From Porites lobata (lineage: Eukaryota > Cnidaria > Anthozoa > Scleractinia > Poritidae), in contig CALNXK010000163.1 in NCBI GenBank assembly GCA_942486035.1, positions 998,501 to 1,062,500 of the forward strand: DNA of 64,000 bases, written 5' to 3'. The notes under the pieces were generated by a model, which worked only from the letters and a program-made list of their open reading frames with translations, searched no databases and was not told the DNA's origin. Numbering within the stretch: the stretch's first letter is position 1; every line of letters starts with the position of its first letter. Of this stretch, positions 11,617-23,640 are shown piece after piece. The position numbers and the translations under genes were made by a program.

Positions 11617-14600
11617 TTACAGTTGTAGCTCCCTCCTGATTTGAAGCCGTGTTCTGATAAGGGGAGCTTCAGCCTCATATGGGTCTTTCTCCTCATCTTC
11701 GCTTTCTCCTCCCTCGGGTACCGGTTCTGTTGGCGCTGGCCTCACCTCCTCTCTTCTATGAAGACCCCTACTCCTGTTTAATGCGGCCATTCTTCTGAAA
11801 TATCCGGAGATCTGGGTAGATGTCAGCCACTCGTCTTTGGTAAATACCTTCGTTCCCTCAGCGGTTCGCACGGACCTCATTCGTGCTTCTACATCCTCAG
11901 CCGCTGCTTTATTCCCGGTGTCCTCTCCTTGAAGGAAGACTTCACGCAAAAATTGGCGCACTTTAGTGGTGAAATGAACAGACTTCTTGGTCTTTTTTAA
12001 TGTCCAGCCCAAGTCAGCTGTTGGCAGTGGGTCTTCCGACTGGCTATGGGAAACTGAGGCGGATGCAGATGTGGGCGGCTGAGCTGCTTCCACGTAGCTA
12101 CCAGAAATTGACTTGCAGGTCTCTGTCCACTTTTTCTTTATCACGTCGTACGTGGACTCTCTCTCTAACGCGAGAAGGTGTTTCCCGGCATCGAGGTGAC
12201 GCTGAAGGCTGCTGTGACTTTGGTAAACTTTTATGCAACCCTCCTCTGGGCAGCCAAAGGCCACACGCTCTTCTTCTTCAGGCTGAATCCGTTCTACGGC
12301 TATAGGGTCCATTGGAGGTGTATGCCACTCAGCGAGTGCTTGGTCATGTTTTGGGACCAGTTTTTCGTCAACCTTGCACACCACTGAGTAGCAGCCTTTG
12401 ACGCCCCCATGAGAATCAATAGCAGCTTTCATGTCACTTGCTGTCTTGACGTCATTGCCTTCATTAATGTAGCGCCTAATGTGGCTCTTCAAGGCGGCGG
12501 CTCGGCGGTCAAATATGTCTTTCCCAGCTTGGGCCTCACTGAAGTCATAACGAGCTATGCGGACACCAATTCGCTATTCAAGGCTTGGAAGACTGAGAAG
12601 AAGAAATGGGCAGTGATAACAGCCTGCGTTGTCAGATGTTAGGAAAGCTTCATTCAGTCTAGGTTTCTGTCGCTTCATGGTGGTTAGTGAATCTTCGATG
12701 ATGGAGGCAACGCTGAACCAGTTTTGACTGCATTCATCAAATAAGTGGATATATGTACGTGTCTGAAAATCATAATAGTAAAGCATTTTTTACCATGAAT
12801 AGTGCGCCAAGGGACCTGGTCACAGTCAAGGGCTACTGGAGTATTAACCTGCGCATTTTTACTTGAAACAGAGATAACACCCGGCAAGGTCTGCTTTTTT
12901 CGAGAATGTTTATGGCCTTTTATTTGGATTAAAAATGTACTCCGTCCCATGCACTTTTGCGCGCGCCTACGTGCGTCGCCAACGTTTTATCTTTATATAA
13001 GTGCCGAAAGCAATGAAATGTTGAAATTCACTATTAGGAATTTAAGCTTTCGCGTCTTTTCTCGGCCTGGCATCCTTATCAGTTATCCAATTTTGCAATC
13101 GGTTAGCGCAACAAAGACCGCGCTCACGAGAAACTAGTTTATACTGGTCAGTGAGCGATAAAGACAGAAGAGTAGGCACATGATTTCTACCTCAATTGTT
13201 CCACCTTCTGCTTTAGTGATGGCCAACAAGAGATGCCAGGACTTCCCCTTCTTTCCAAACCAGTCGCGCTGCGTTTCGCGAAAGCTGGTGGGAATAAACT
13301 TCATCGCCCATCACTACTACTACACCACTACTACAACTACAATTAACCCTGATCAAAATTCGTCCTTTACGAACGTTTTATAATCCGTACCTTGATTATA
13401 TTGAAGAGCGTGGAGCGTCCGAGAGGCTCAAAATTGGATTCTACACAAACGTTCAGGTACATGCGCACTAGGTGGGAGGATATAACTGTGCGCACCATGT
13501 TCGGGATCTCTAAGCTCTCTCCACTCTCCAGTTTAAGAGTTCTGGTGCCATATGCCACATCTTGAAGAACTGATGGACTGGACAAGAATTCAAGAAAGTG
13601 GTCAACTTTCACAGCATCCAAACGGCATCTGGTGATCCTTGGTGGGTCAATGGGTTGCCCGGGCTTAGTTTGGAAAGCGTGCTTCCTTGCCTCGTCGATT
13701 CTCCATTTTGAGAGAGCAACAGGATCTGCTGTCTCGTGTACCAATTGGCGGCTTCCTCATACAGAATCACCAGTCTGGCAACCAGCGTGTCTTCGACTAT
13801 ACCCTCGGCCGCTTGTAAACGAATCCGCCGTTGCATGACTTGGTGGTAGAGCCAGGAGGCGTTGCCAGGGGCAATGGATTGAAGCACGCCTTCGATAGCC
13901 TGCTCCGCTTTTTTCCGGTAGTAGCGCAGGGTTCTGGATGACATAGTAAGAACGTCACATTGGCACTGTGACCTCCCCGGGCTGACCCTGTCTTCAGTAG
14001 CCATTCTGAGGAAATTATTAAGGTAGTAAAGGCGGTGCCGTTTTTGAGGGGTGGGCTGCCATTCTGCCGACGTCTTTGCTGCGCCAAGAGACTCCTGGGA
14101 TCCAGACGACGTCCGCGACAAAGCGTCTGAATGGCGGTCGCTGGGGTCTGAGTCGCGATCGCTATGCTGGAAGAGAAAAAAGCTGTATCTAGGAAATATC
14201 TAATTATTCCATCAGTTTGGCATTATTATTACCGTATAGTCAGCGTGCACAAGTTTTACATTAAAGAATTCCTGTTAGCCGGTATGCTTTGCGCCCGTTG
14301 GCTTGGTTTGAACGCTATATGAATCTGCTCAAACCTCTCTAAGATTAATAACAGGAGTAGAATGAGCTTTGAATAGTAATTGTTACGAGTTATTGATGAT
14401 TATATTTTATTAAATTTCGCGCTTTATGCTTCAAATGAAGTTCCATAAATAAGAGTGAGCAACATTCGAAACCACGACCGCAAAGCATACTCGAAGACAG
14501 GCATTCTTTGAAAGGAGAAAATTTTATGACTCAACCATATAGTGACTCTCAGTATAACAACCAATTTTAACGAATTATTCCGATTTTATTCAGTCTATGC

Positions 14601-16499
14601 AAATTAGTGTGAGAACCAACATTATGCCCAATACATCAAGCAACAACGACCCCTCTCCCTCCTTTCCTGATTTGTTCTAAAGATCAGTGGTCTATGACAA
14701 CGATTACAAAGCAAGTGACGCAAACGTCCCGCCCCTTTGAAATCAGTAAACTCATTCACACACTGCCGAAGAAGAGCTTACCTCACTAATGAGATCTTCT
14801 TGGAATCTTACGTGAAGGACAGGGGTAGCAGACAATTGTTCTGATTCTTCTGTAGCAGGCGGTAGTAACTGTGGTGGCTCTACTATTTCCTCTGCGGACT
14901 CCGTAGAACATGAAGGTTCGTGAATCTGAGGCTCTCGGTGAGACGTGGACGCTAGTCCAGGATCTTGTACTTCGGAATCTGCGTCAGTAGAACCTACAGT
15001 TCTTAGATGGTCACCACGGCATTGTCTACAAACCCCTGCGTACAAGAATAAACCTAAAATGAGTTTTGGTAGCATTATGGTTTGTTAGTTCGTGGTAACA
15101 GGCTGGATAGAACAAACTGTTTGGAACTTTTCCCAAGCAATAAACGGCTTGCCTGCATCCGTTTAGGCATTCTAATATTTCCTAGAGGGAGGGATTTAAC
15201 CAAGCTAGATTCTAAATAGGTTTGTGTCGCCATTCCTAGTCAAAAGAGGGCCCTAGGCCTGTTGGAAGTATTAGTGATTAGTGCTGTAGAAAATGCTAGA
15301 AGTCCGCGCGATGTGGTGGGCCAGCGTAAGCCATCAGTAAATGTATAATTAGCGGCACTTTCAGTGCGGATTTAAAACAAAAATCTGATAATTTTTCAGT
15401 GAGGCGCTTATTTTCACGCCCCGTTGTAGAACACTCATTCTTAATTGACACCGGGCTCTATATTAAAAGGCCTGGCCCTGAGGTTTCGCAAAAAAAAATC
15501 TGTATAATCACTGTAGCTTTTGAGAGAATTGCCCTATCCCCCGCCCCTCCTGGGGAAAAATGACCGATTAGAAGCAGGAACCTATAACTATGGGCTACCG
15601 TTAGAACGAAACTAGCTAAGATACAAAAAGGAAAACAACGGAAGGGCAAATTGACCTGGTAAATTTAAAAATAGATTAAAACTCTTGTAGATCAAAATTC
15701 ACCACACAATCCTTATTTGTTTGTTTGTTTGTTATTCTTTTGCGAAATAAATATCATACCCTATAACTCATAATTAATTTCTTACAAGATCTTCCATCCT
15801 TCCCCCCACCCCCGCCAAAAAAAAAGAAAGTAAAAAAAACTCCTTTCCCACTTGTGAAAATATTAATAAAACAATTGACTAAACTTGTGTATTAGTCAAT
15901 CATTTGCCCCATTTCCGGATTCCGGAATTCTAGAAAATTTTGCTAGTGGAATCCGGAATCCCACTAATGATTGAAAAAGAACCCAAGTTCCACTGACAAA
16001 TACTGGAATACAGTGATTGGAACCCTGTCTTGATTCCCTTACATGAGGCTAAATCATCAAGAAACCAAAGCATGTATAAGTACCGTATTTACCTTCAGTG
16101 ATCACGCTTACCTGAGCCTACGGGAACCAAAACGTCCCACGTTTCCTTTATCGCTTTCGACATTTTCAAGTTCACCCCTCTGGATACTTTACCCTTACGG
16201 CGACCATGAAGCGGACGCTGGCATTTTCTTGAAGGACAATACTTTGCTCCAAGTAAAACGCGATGCTTTGGGAAAATAACCATATCCTTACCCTCCTCGT
16301 CAAACAAACCGACACGAGCAAGTATCAGCTCTCTCTCAGAGGCTACACATGATTGTGTTGTTTGCAATTCTCTCAAGTGCGCCTTTACATCACTGACGCA
16401 AGAATTCAAAGGAAAAAACTGTGTACGATCGGGGTATCTACTTGATACGTCACACTCACTGGTACAGTGCACGGAAAAAGAGCACGAAAACTGCGACAT
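11617..16499 (-). pseudogene. E1 putative transposase, decayed
   Basis: Relative of the 1179-codon E2 protein, on the minus strand. Exon 1 (16499-16112) and exon 2 (15035-14782) join in phase to give PKHR and GVCRQCRGDH, matching E2 CPKHR and ICRACRG. The E1 first exon lacks one intron present in E2. Exon 3 (14166-13391) has a frame change near 13715. A segment around 13300-13193 carries FRETQRDWFGKKGKSWH but starts directly in a (TAG)n repeat, so upstream sequence and the first core Asp are lost. The exon from 12762 has SDNAGCYH, a TAG stop at 12574-12576, then FDRRAAALKSHIRRYINEG, a C2H2 finger (CPEEGC to H-x4-H type) and a homeodomain-like segment, ending at 11617. Internal deletions remove an E2 exon equivalent. 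Function inferred: cut-and-paste transposition, now dead. Confidence 0.75.
13311..13352. repeat. (CTA)n microsatellite inside E1
   Basis: Imperfect CTA/CAA triplets (TAG on the minus strand) abut the E1 DWFGKKG coding block and replace the sequence that in E2 encodes the first core aspartate. Confidence 0.7.
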
Positions 16500-16888
16500 C
16501 GTTTTTAACGAGAGACCTTTTCACCTCTACATCCTATACCTCTAACCGATCGGCGCATGTGAGGAACACTTTGAAATATCCATGCGCGTGCACGCTTTTT
16601 CCAATCAACGGTCTATTTATAGAAAGCGTGTGAATCTCAACACTGGGCTGTTAGGTCTATTACATATCCTAAGCCCGAATTCAACATTTACGATCGCCAA
16701 ACCTTTATACATGTAAAAACTCCGTTTTTAAAGAAGAAAACAAAACAACTCAATTCGTTGGCGTCAATTTGTATTTTTAAAGCGAACGTTTGTTCTGTTT
16801 GTAGTTATTATGGAAAATCGAATCAAGCTATCAAATTACAAAGATGTATGCGCTTGCCAGGAAGTAATTTCCAGGGATTAGAAAAAAA

Positions 16889-16918
16889 GAAGCGTTTGGC
16901 TGTAAACAGCCAAACGCT
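16889..16918. other. Perfect short hairpin followed by T-rich tract
   Basis: AAGCGTTTGGCTG pairs with CAGCCAAACGCTT across a 4-nt loop, then T-rich sequence follows. It lies between the E1 gene start and the right TIR. In a eukaryote this is not a bacterial-type terminator; it may be a small palindromic repeat. Confidence 0.6.
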
Positions 16919-17014
16919 TTTTCTCCTTTTTTCTCCTTTTCAGGCGTATTAGGCAACCGACTTGAGTCACAAGCAAATCAATTTATTTTCAGAAAAGGGA
17001 ATTCTTTTGGATAA

Positions 17015-18110
17015 CGTTTCTGTATCAAGATGCAATGTGGCGTGCAAGTTTCAAGCAATTGTACTATTCCTTTACCAGACGAACAAAAGCAAATTTTATT
17101 ATACAATCATTCTAAAGTTCAAATACAGACAATGTAAGCATTTTGATAGTGTTCTGTGACTCAGATGTTTGACTTAGCGAAGAGTAAATTTCGTCACGAA
17201 GTTCACTTATACAATAATAGAGGTGATCATAAGGCCGCCGATTCTTATTTTCATGGCTTAGAACAAACTAAAGCTTTTGAATTGGTTCAATTTCATTAAC
17301 GTTTATAGTGTGTAACTATTTTGAGGCATTTTCTGTCTGTTGCTACGTTATCATTACCGAATTTATAGCGCACTATAATGAAAGGGAAAAAAAAGATTGA
17401 CGTGGGTACCCTGTGGTGGGCCCTTTTTTTAATTTAGGCAATTAGATAGAAATGGTTCTATTTCATCTAAGTGTATGGCGTGTAATCATTTTGTGGCATT
17501 GTCTGTCCGTTGCTGTGCGATAATTACCGAATTAGCGCGTTATAATGAAAACAAAATTGACACTGGTACCTGTGGTGGACGACGTGTTTGCAGTCTTCCT
17601 GTGGAATAATTAAATGAGTGCCCAAAGATTTTTTTGCAAATATTGTTAGTATGAAGTCCCGTCTTCTAGACGGTATGCTCCGTTTTCTGAAGCATGCTCC
17701 GGCATTGGAGATATTTTGGCCTAAACTTTGAATATTTCAACAGTTTTCACTGTTGGGTGAGACGGGGGGTCTTGGCTGAGATGACTTGTGTCATAGGAAC
17801 TTGTCGTAGAAGAACGAAACAGTTGCAATAAATTGTCTTTGGGTAGGATAACATTCACTAAAAATATGAAAAGATTTGATGGAATTCTTTTAGCAGTAGA
17901 GCTTTAATACTTTTGACCAATTTTTAGGTGTTTTTTGGTAATTTTTTTTTAAAAAAACAAGGGGGTGGTCAACTCCCCCCGGTTTCGACTAAATTTCCTT
18001 AAACTTAGAGTGAAGTAGTTTTGGGTGGACCCCTTCAAACTGGCCAAGTTTCATCGAAATCGGTTAGATGGCTTGTGCCGCCCCTGCCTGGTTGTATCGT
18101 GGATGCACTC
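17015..18110. repeat. E1 right terminal inverted repeat
   Basis: Reverse complement of 10377-11480. It ends GTGGATGCACTC just before TTAA. Confidence 0.85.
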
Positions 18111-18114
18111 TTAA

Positions 18115-18687
18115 TGTTTGAAGTCTTCATCGCCAATGCTTACATTCAATGAATTTGACAGATCATTTCACTTTTTTCTCTGGTACTACCAGGTGTTTGT
18201 CTACTGGTTTAAATTAATCTTTCTTGAAAGATAAAGACTGAGCAATGTTTGACCATGACATGTATAGCATAAGATCATCAGACAAGCAGTTCCTCAAAAT
18301 TGTTTGCCCAAAATGTCACGAGGTTAACTCTTTAGTGGTGTGCTCATTATGGATATTTTTTTTTTTACCAAACCATTTTTTTTTTTCTTGACTCAGGGCA
18401 TGGGTTTGGCCAAATAGTTTTATTTGTTTTTTATTTCGTTTATGGAAGGTTGGTTTTGGGTAGTTAAACCTTGTTCCACCTTTCATAATTGGATATTTTT
18501 ATGTAAACTGAATCTGCAAATAAATAAATAAATACATTTTTTTAAATGTACAAAGTACTCAAAAGTACTTTGTTAACAGAGCTTATAAAATGACACTGAG
18601 GGAGAAAGCTTCTTGGGAACATGATATTAGGCCAGATTTGGCTGGATCCATAGGTGTTCGTTCCAACAATTAATAGACCGGAAATTA
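18115..18687. other. Spacer between E1 and E3
   Basis: No gene. A short (AAATA/AAAT)n run at about 18520-18535 could be the tail of a lost retroelement. T-rich runs lie at 18355-18390. Confidence 0.35.
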
Positions 18688-18689
18688 CA

Positions 18690-18880
18690 GTGAAACCTGT
18701 ATCAAGCGGAAACCCTCTATTAAGCGGACAGTAGCCGAAGTCCCAAGATTTATTTCCCTTATTTGCTTTAAATGAAACCTTTATTAAGCGGACACCTCTA
18801 TTAAGCGGACGCGGACACCTAAAAAGTACCTGAAATGGTCATTTCTATTGTTACCAACCTGTATTAAACGGACAACACCA
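18690..18880. repeat. E3 left subterminal repeat cluster
   Basis: At least five degenerate copies of (C)CT-N-TATTAAGCGGACA within 190 bp, all in the same orientation as the terminus. Confidence 0.75.
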
Positions 18881-18899
18881 CCCAACATGCCAGACGCCG

Positions 18900-20659
18900 G
18901 AAATGCGAAAATTGCCTCGAATTGCCACCCCCCAATTTTTCTATTTAAACGTTAAAAAACGTGACGAACATATTTGATTAGTTTCACAGTACAGTACTGT
19001 TTTCTATTTCGTTTTGTTAGTATAGAGCTTGTTTCACTCATCTCATTTCTTCAAATTTGAGTTGCAATTTATGTTTATGGTATTGTGATCAACTGGTCCA
19101 CTTTGATAAAGAAATTAATGCAAACGTATATCGTCAAAATCTCTGGTAGTTAGCCTGTTCCTAGCTCCGAGGTAGTGGTGAAAAGTCGTTCAGTAAAAAG
19201 AAATGCGAAAAACGCGCGGGGGCTGGGGAAACATTTTTCTCGCTGCCACCGCCCCCTTTCCCAAGTCACGCGTGTCTTATTTTCGCTTTGCTTGTTTTAA
19301 TACGTCCGCATTATACTATCTGAGAGCCTGGCACAGGCTATCTGGGAATATTCTTAACCTTTCCCAGGAGGGAGGAGGCGTCTCTATTGTTTTCGGGTAT
19401 TTGTCCGTGACCGAGTCATCATGACAGTGTGACGTCACATAGCAACGACTCAGAGCTTCGGGTCGCTTGATCAGTTTAGCGTGGAGAAGCCATCGAAGTT
19501 AAACAAAGAAAGGGCTAATACAGGCTTTTGTTCAGCGTTGGTAAAACAATTTGTCGTAAGTGTGCAAGCTTTGTTGCTTATATTGTTTGTGTGTAAAAGC
19601 TGTGTTTGTTTTGTCCGCACGTTTGTGTTAAATTCTACTCCAATCCACTTCGGGTCAGTAGAGTGGGCGCCATTTTGAACTCGGAACTAGGTAAATCCAC
19701 CCTAAACGTCAGCCGTTTTCTCGTTAAATTGCCAACCAAATCTCATCAGAAGAGGAGGTTTAATTCATTAATAACAGAAGTTTGATACGATAGTTCATTT
19801 GTGTTGATGTAACGAGCCATTTTGCTCATCAATCCTTTTGAATGTGAAGATACTGTGTTGAATCGCTTGTGGTTTCTTGGCTTCTTGACTGTCTGGGGTA
19901 AATTTTGCAGACTTTAACGCTGTCATTGTGTGTTAAGTTTGCTTGTTTGTTTACTGCTTGTGTCTAAGGTTTGCTGGTTAATCTGGTGCCCCTCTGTTTT
20001 GATCAAAGTAATTGCTGGCCTTTACTGCTTTGAAAATTTACTGCAGTTGGTTGTTTTATTCTGTTTTGTTATTGTTGGTAAAATTTGCTATTTGCATTTG
20101 TCCGCAGTTTTTTGTTGGCTTTTTTCCCGTATTTTACTTGCCTGTGTCATTGTTGTTGTTGCTTGTTAGCAGTGTTGTTGGCTTCTGTATTTGCCTTTTA
20201 AAAAGATTATTCTTTTAATTAATTTAGTGTGACTATTACTTGAGAAAAAAACAATAATAATAATATTAAAGGCATATAAAAGAGACAGAAAAAAATATTT
20301 TAAATAAAAAGTACATAGCTTAATTTAAGAAGTTATATTATTTTAAAAAGGAAAAATTACTTAGGGAGAAAATTAATAAAGTAAGATCATATTTATATAA
20401 TATACATCTATAATTATTTTACTTTACTACTTTAGAAGAAGAAAACATCATGATGAATAAAAATATTTTATTATGTATATATTTGACAATGGGCTTCTTG
20501 TTGTATGATTTATATTTTGACATTGCTTGGCTTTTTAGTCCTCACAATCATAAGATTGTGTATCTTGTGATGGCTGTTGTGCGTGTCCATATTGTTTTTG
20601 CAATGGTTGCAATATCTTTCCCGGGCCTTTCAAACCTCTCCATGTGCCCTCTGCATCCC
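18900..20659. other. E3 interior without recognisable gene
   Basis: T-rich and TTG/TGTT-rich sequence with hydrophobic open frames (19930-20220) that look like composition artefacts. A CRE-like TGACGTCA lies at about 19429-19436, and a strongly AT-rich block at 20220-20460. No gene can be supported. Confidence 0.4.
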
Positions 20660-20668
20660 TTCAAAGCC

Positions 20669-20765
20669 TAGCCTCCCCGCAGACGTCCTCTGGGGTTCGT
20701 TTGTCACGCATTCAAGAAATGAATGCGTGACAAACGAACCCCAAAGGACGTCTGCGGGGAGGCTA
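20669..20765. mobile_element. 97-bp near-perfect hairpin MITE with 9-bp TSD
   Basis: Arms beginning TAGCCTCCCCGCAGACGTCC pair almost perfectly around the loop AGAAA. The element is flanked by TTCAAAGCC on both sides (20660-20668 and 20766-20774). A 9-bp duplication and TAGCC ends suggest a Mutator-like (MULE) miniature element. It is nested inside E3. Confidence 0.85.
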
Positions 20766-21556
20766 TTCAAAGCCCCCATCTTTTTTGGAGACACAAATCC
20801 CTCACTCCTTTGAGTTACAAAGTAAAACTTTTCATGTAGTAAAAATGTTGGTCTCCTCTGTTTTGTCCTTTTTTATTATCTACTTCAAAGTGAAGGTAAT
20901 TCAAAACTTCAACCTCTCAAACTTCCTTGTTTCCCTTTTAGCCTTAACCACCATTCTTTTTACACTGACGTTTTTGTTTTACAGGAAAGTATTGTGCATG
21001 GTTTCTTTAACGCAAATGATTAAATATAGATCAACTTTAAGTTGTTTGTTAGAAATGCTTCTATTCCCTGCTGTTATTACCTTGAAATTATTTCTATCTT
21101 TGCTTGATCAAGTTTACAAAATTTTGTTACATGTAAAGCCCTAATTCAACTTTTCACTGGTACAATATTTTTGGAGATTAAAATCACAGCTTTTTTTCTC
21201 CTGTCTAATGACCGTGTGCCTTTTTGTTTCTCATGGCGTTTTACTGAACCTTGGTGTTACAAAAAATTGTTCTTTAAAAGTATGAACTTCAATATCCTGT
21301 TTACTTGGCAACTGCTGCTTTTTTGCTGATAATTTCTGCACTCCCATTTTCATTCTTTGTGGGTTTATATGTTGTGACTATTATTATATTTGGGGAGACC
21401 TTTGATGTCAGTTCCAGATCCTGTACAGAAATGCCACTCCTTTTTCCAGTTTTATATCTCTCATTTGGTGTACTTTTAAGTTATCCCTGTGCCAGACTGC
21501 TTGAATTACACCACCCTGGTTTCCTTTTTAGCATGTTGATAAGATCTAAAAGGTTG

Positions 21557-21946
21557 ATGACAACAATTCAAATTGTTGATATAACAGGCAAGCCACACAC
21601 CCTCCCTTTTGCACCATATGCCACAATAAAAGATCTAAGATCTCAAATAAATACTAAATTCAGAATAACAAGTGATTTGTACTGGTTGTCATGCTGTGGA
21701 AAGCCTTTATTTGATTTTTTACTTTTGGAAGAAATAAGAGGAACAGTTTTTATGCATGGGCGATTGATGGGAGGTGTACAATGCTGTCTGAAGGGATGTG
21801 AGAATGAGGCAGGATCAAGAAAATTTGATAGTATGGTTGGGCGGTATGAACTGAAATGTGCCCCTGATGATGTTACACCTGAAAATCTCAAAGATCTTAG
21901 GGTATGTGATAAACATTACAGCAGTTTATCAGCAAGAGGGCATTAG
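21557..21946 (+). pseudogene. Ubiquitin-like domain plus Cys-rich finger (E3)
   Basis: From the ATG at 21557 the frame encodes a 73-residue ubiquitin-like module starting MTTIQIVDITGKP. It keeps the beta-grasp pattern, including IKDLRSQI at the helix, and ends RLMGG at 21775, closely resembling the RLRGG end of ubiquitin. A Cys-rich segment follows at once: CCLKGCEN at residues 76-83, then a later C and CDKHY, like a C2CH finger. A TAG stop at 21944-21946 interrupts the frame, but the same frame stays open afterwards (PCSQCGNKVC) to about 22101. The stop may be a mutation or lie in an unrecognised intron. The Gly-Gly suggests processing by a deubiquitinase, which would release the finger protein; that is inference. 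Ubiquitin-like N-termini are not part of known pogo or P-element proteins. Confidence 0.6.
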
Positions 21947-22061
21947 CCTCCTAAGGGGAAAAGCTCCACTAGATCACCCAGCGATGCCCGGCTGGGCATC
22001 CTGAAAGTTACACCATGTATAGTGCCTTGTTCACAATGTGGCAACAAGGTTTGCCTGAGTA

Positions 22062-23640
22062 GTGATTGTTCCCTGCAAGAAACACCACATAAATATTTTT
22101 AAAAATATGTTTTCAGTGGGATGCAATTTTTTGGATGAAAGAACTGGCAATAAGACTGATTTACATAATGACTTGTATAGTGTAGATCCTTGTGATGGAA
22201 CTTTTCCAGACTACATATGCATGTCATGTCAGCCTTTCTATTTAAAATCCATTAAAATAGAGCATGAGTACAAAGAAGCTCAAAACATGTTCTACCAAAA
22301 ACAAGGTTGTTCAATTTCCACAATAACGACAGATAATGACAGCAACAAGCATGAGTTTTTTGAAGAAACAACTATTAATCCGACTAAAGGACAAGCCACT
22401 GTGCTATCAGAAAAAATGGTCTTGGATAGAGAATTTGCTGTGTCTGATGCTTTAAACTGTAAAGCAGGTATTTTTACAGATGTGTTGAATGAAATAATGA
22501 CACAAACTGCTCCAAAAGAACCAGTAGATGCAGGAAATGACAGTGAAGTACAGTCATCACCTCTGCCAGTTTATACAGGTTTTTCAAACAATTATTTCAT
22601 GTATTTTTCCATGGACAGTGTCATCTACTCAGCACACTACAGATAATACCATGAAGGTTACTTTTTCTCTTCCAAATATCGGAAAAGGTGGTGTAATAAC
22701 GAAGTGGAAGGAGTTAACCCTTTTTCTTCCTTCTGAAATAAAAACATTTCCTTCCAAGGATTTTAGTCCATTTACAGTAGAATTCTTGGGTAACAAAATT
22801 GACCATGGGGAACTCCCACACAATTTTTTTCAAGAAAACATATTAAACTCTGCTTTGGGTGTCATGCTTAAAACTATTGAAAACTTACTGGTTTGTCCAG
22901 GTATATATGATCCAGCCCTTGTTGATCTGGCTGAAAGAAAAAGGGAAACAAATTTATACTTTGTGGATGAGAAAGGAGCAAATGTAGATGGAGAGATTGT
23001 CAAGTGCGTTAGGAGCTTAAATTGCACCTACAAACTACCTGTCCATTCAAAAACCAGATGCCACAAATGTCAAGATATTTTACGATCTTGCTTTCGTTGG
23101 AAAACAAATCCTTCATCTGAATCATTTGAGTCTAAAACAGCCTATGAGTCACACACTAAACTCAGTACTCTTTCACGTGCTGAACTCATAGCCAGAGCAA
23201 AAAATCTACACAAAGTGGTTGCTCAAAGCCAAAAAAAAGCAAAACGATATTACAGTTTGTACCTAAAAGAGAAACAAAAAAATGTGAAAGCACCAAAAAA
23301 TTTTCAACCCAAATCATCTGACCTTGCTAAACTAATGGATATTGCCATTGAAAATCATTGGCTTGTTGAAAATTCTGTTCTCTATGCTCCACTTACTGAC
23401 ACTTTAACCTCACTGAAGAAACAGGAGGAGGAATTTGCAAAGCAAGGAAAACTTACCAAAAATAAGCAAAAGCCCCACCCTAAAGGTATGAGATATAACC
23501 CTCTTGTGATAAAGTGGAGCTGCATGATAGCAAGCAAATGTCACAAAAAAGGTTATGAGGTAGTCCAAAGCATTCTTCCACACCTACTAAGCAAGGTTAC
23601 ACACCTGAGAGGCACCCACCAAAAAAACAAAAAGTCGGAC
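22062..23640 (+). pseudogene. P-element/THAP9-like N-terminal region of E3 protein
   Basis: Two frames join here. The first (to about 22578) has Cys motifs such as DPCDGTFPDYICMSC. The second (from about 22618) runs open to 23709. A possible 40-nt intron with GT/AG borders (22579-22618) would fuse them in frame, though it is unusually short. The second part carries a CHKC-x7-C motif (about 23060-23090), a basic coiled-coil-like segment (about 23170-23290), and a helix-turn-helix block with GMRYNPLVIKWSCMIASKC. That block resembles the RYSPEVRKFAL-type region of P-element/THAP9 transposases. A frame change near 23600 moves the protein into the ParB-like frame. An RNase H-like catalytic core was not found. 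Confidence 0.5.

Larger units (their letters stand above)
10377..18110 (-). mobile_element. E1: TTAA DNA transposon with ~1.1-kb TIRs
   Basis: The element is bounded by TTAA at 10373-10376 and 18111-18114. Its ends read TTAA-GAGTRCATCCACGA on both strands. The left TIR (10377 to about 11480, weaker to 11525) is the reverse complement of about 17015-18110, with scattered mismatches. Between the TIRs lies one degenerate gene on the minus strand (11617-16499), homologous in pieces to the intact gene of E2. TTAA target sites are known from the piggyBac and Kolobok superfamilies, but the protein is not recognisably either by eye. Frame damage suggests this copy is inactive, although its TIRs may still be usable. 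Confidence 0.9.

Noticed and set aside
10377..18110. Polinton/Maverick element (long TIRs)
   Set aside because: No polymerase B, retroviral-type integrase, ATPase or capsid genes; TTAA target instead of 6-bp duplication.
19930..20220. Hydrophobic, Leu/Val-rich frames resembling membrane segments
   Set aside because: Sequence is TTG/GTT-rich; overlapping frames all look hydrophobic, so composition explains them.
20785..21144. 119-codon hydrophobic frame in E3
   Set aside because: No domain, T-rich composition, begins next to a MITE insertion.
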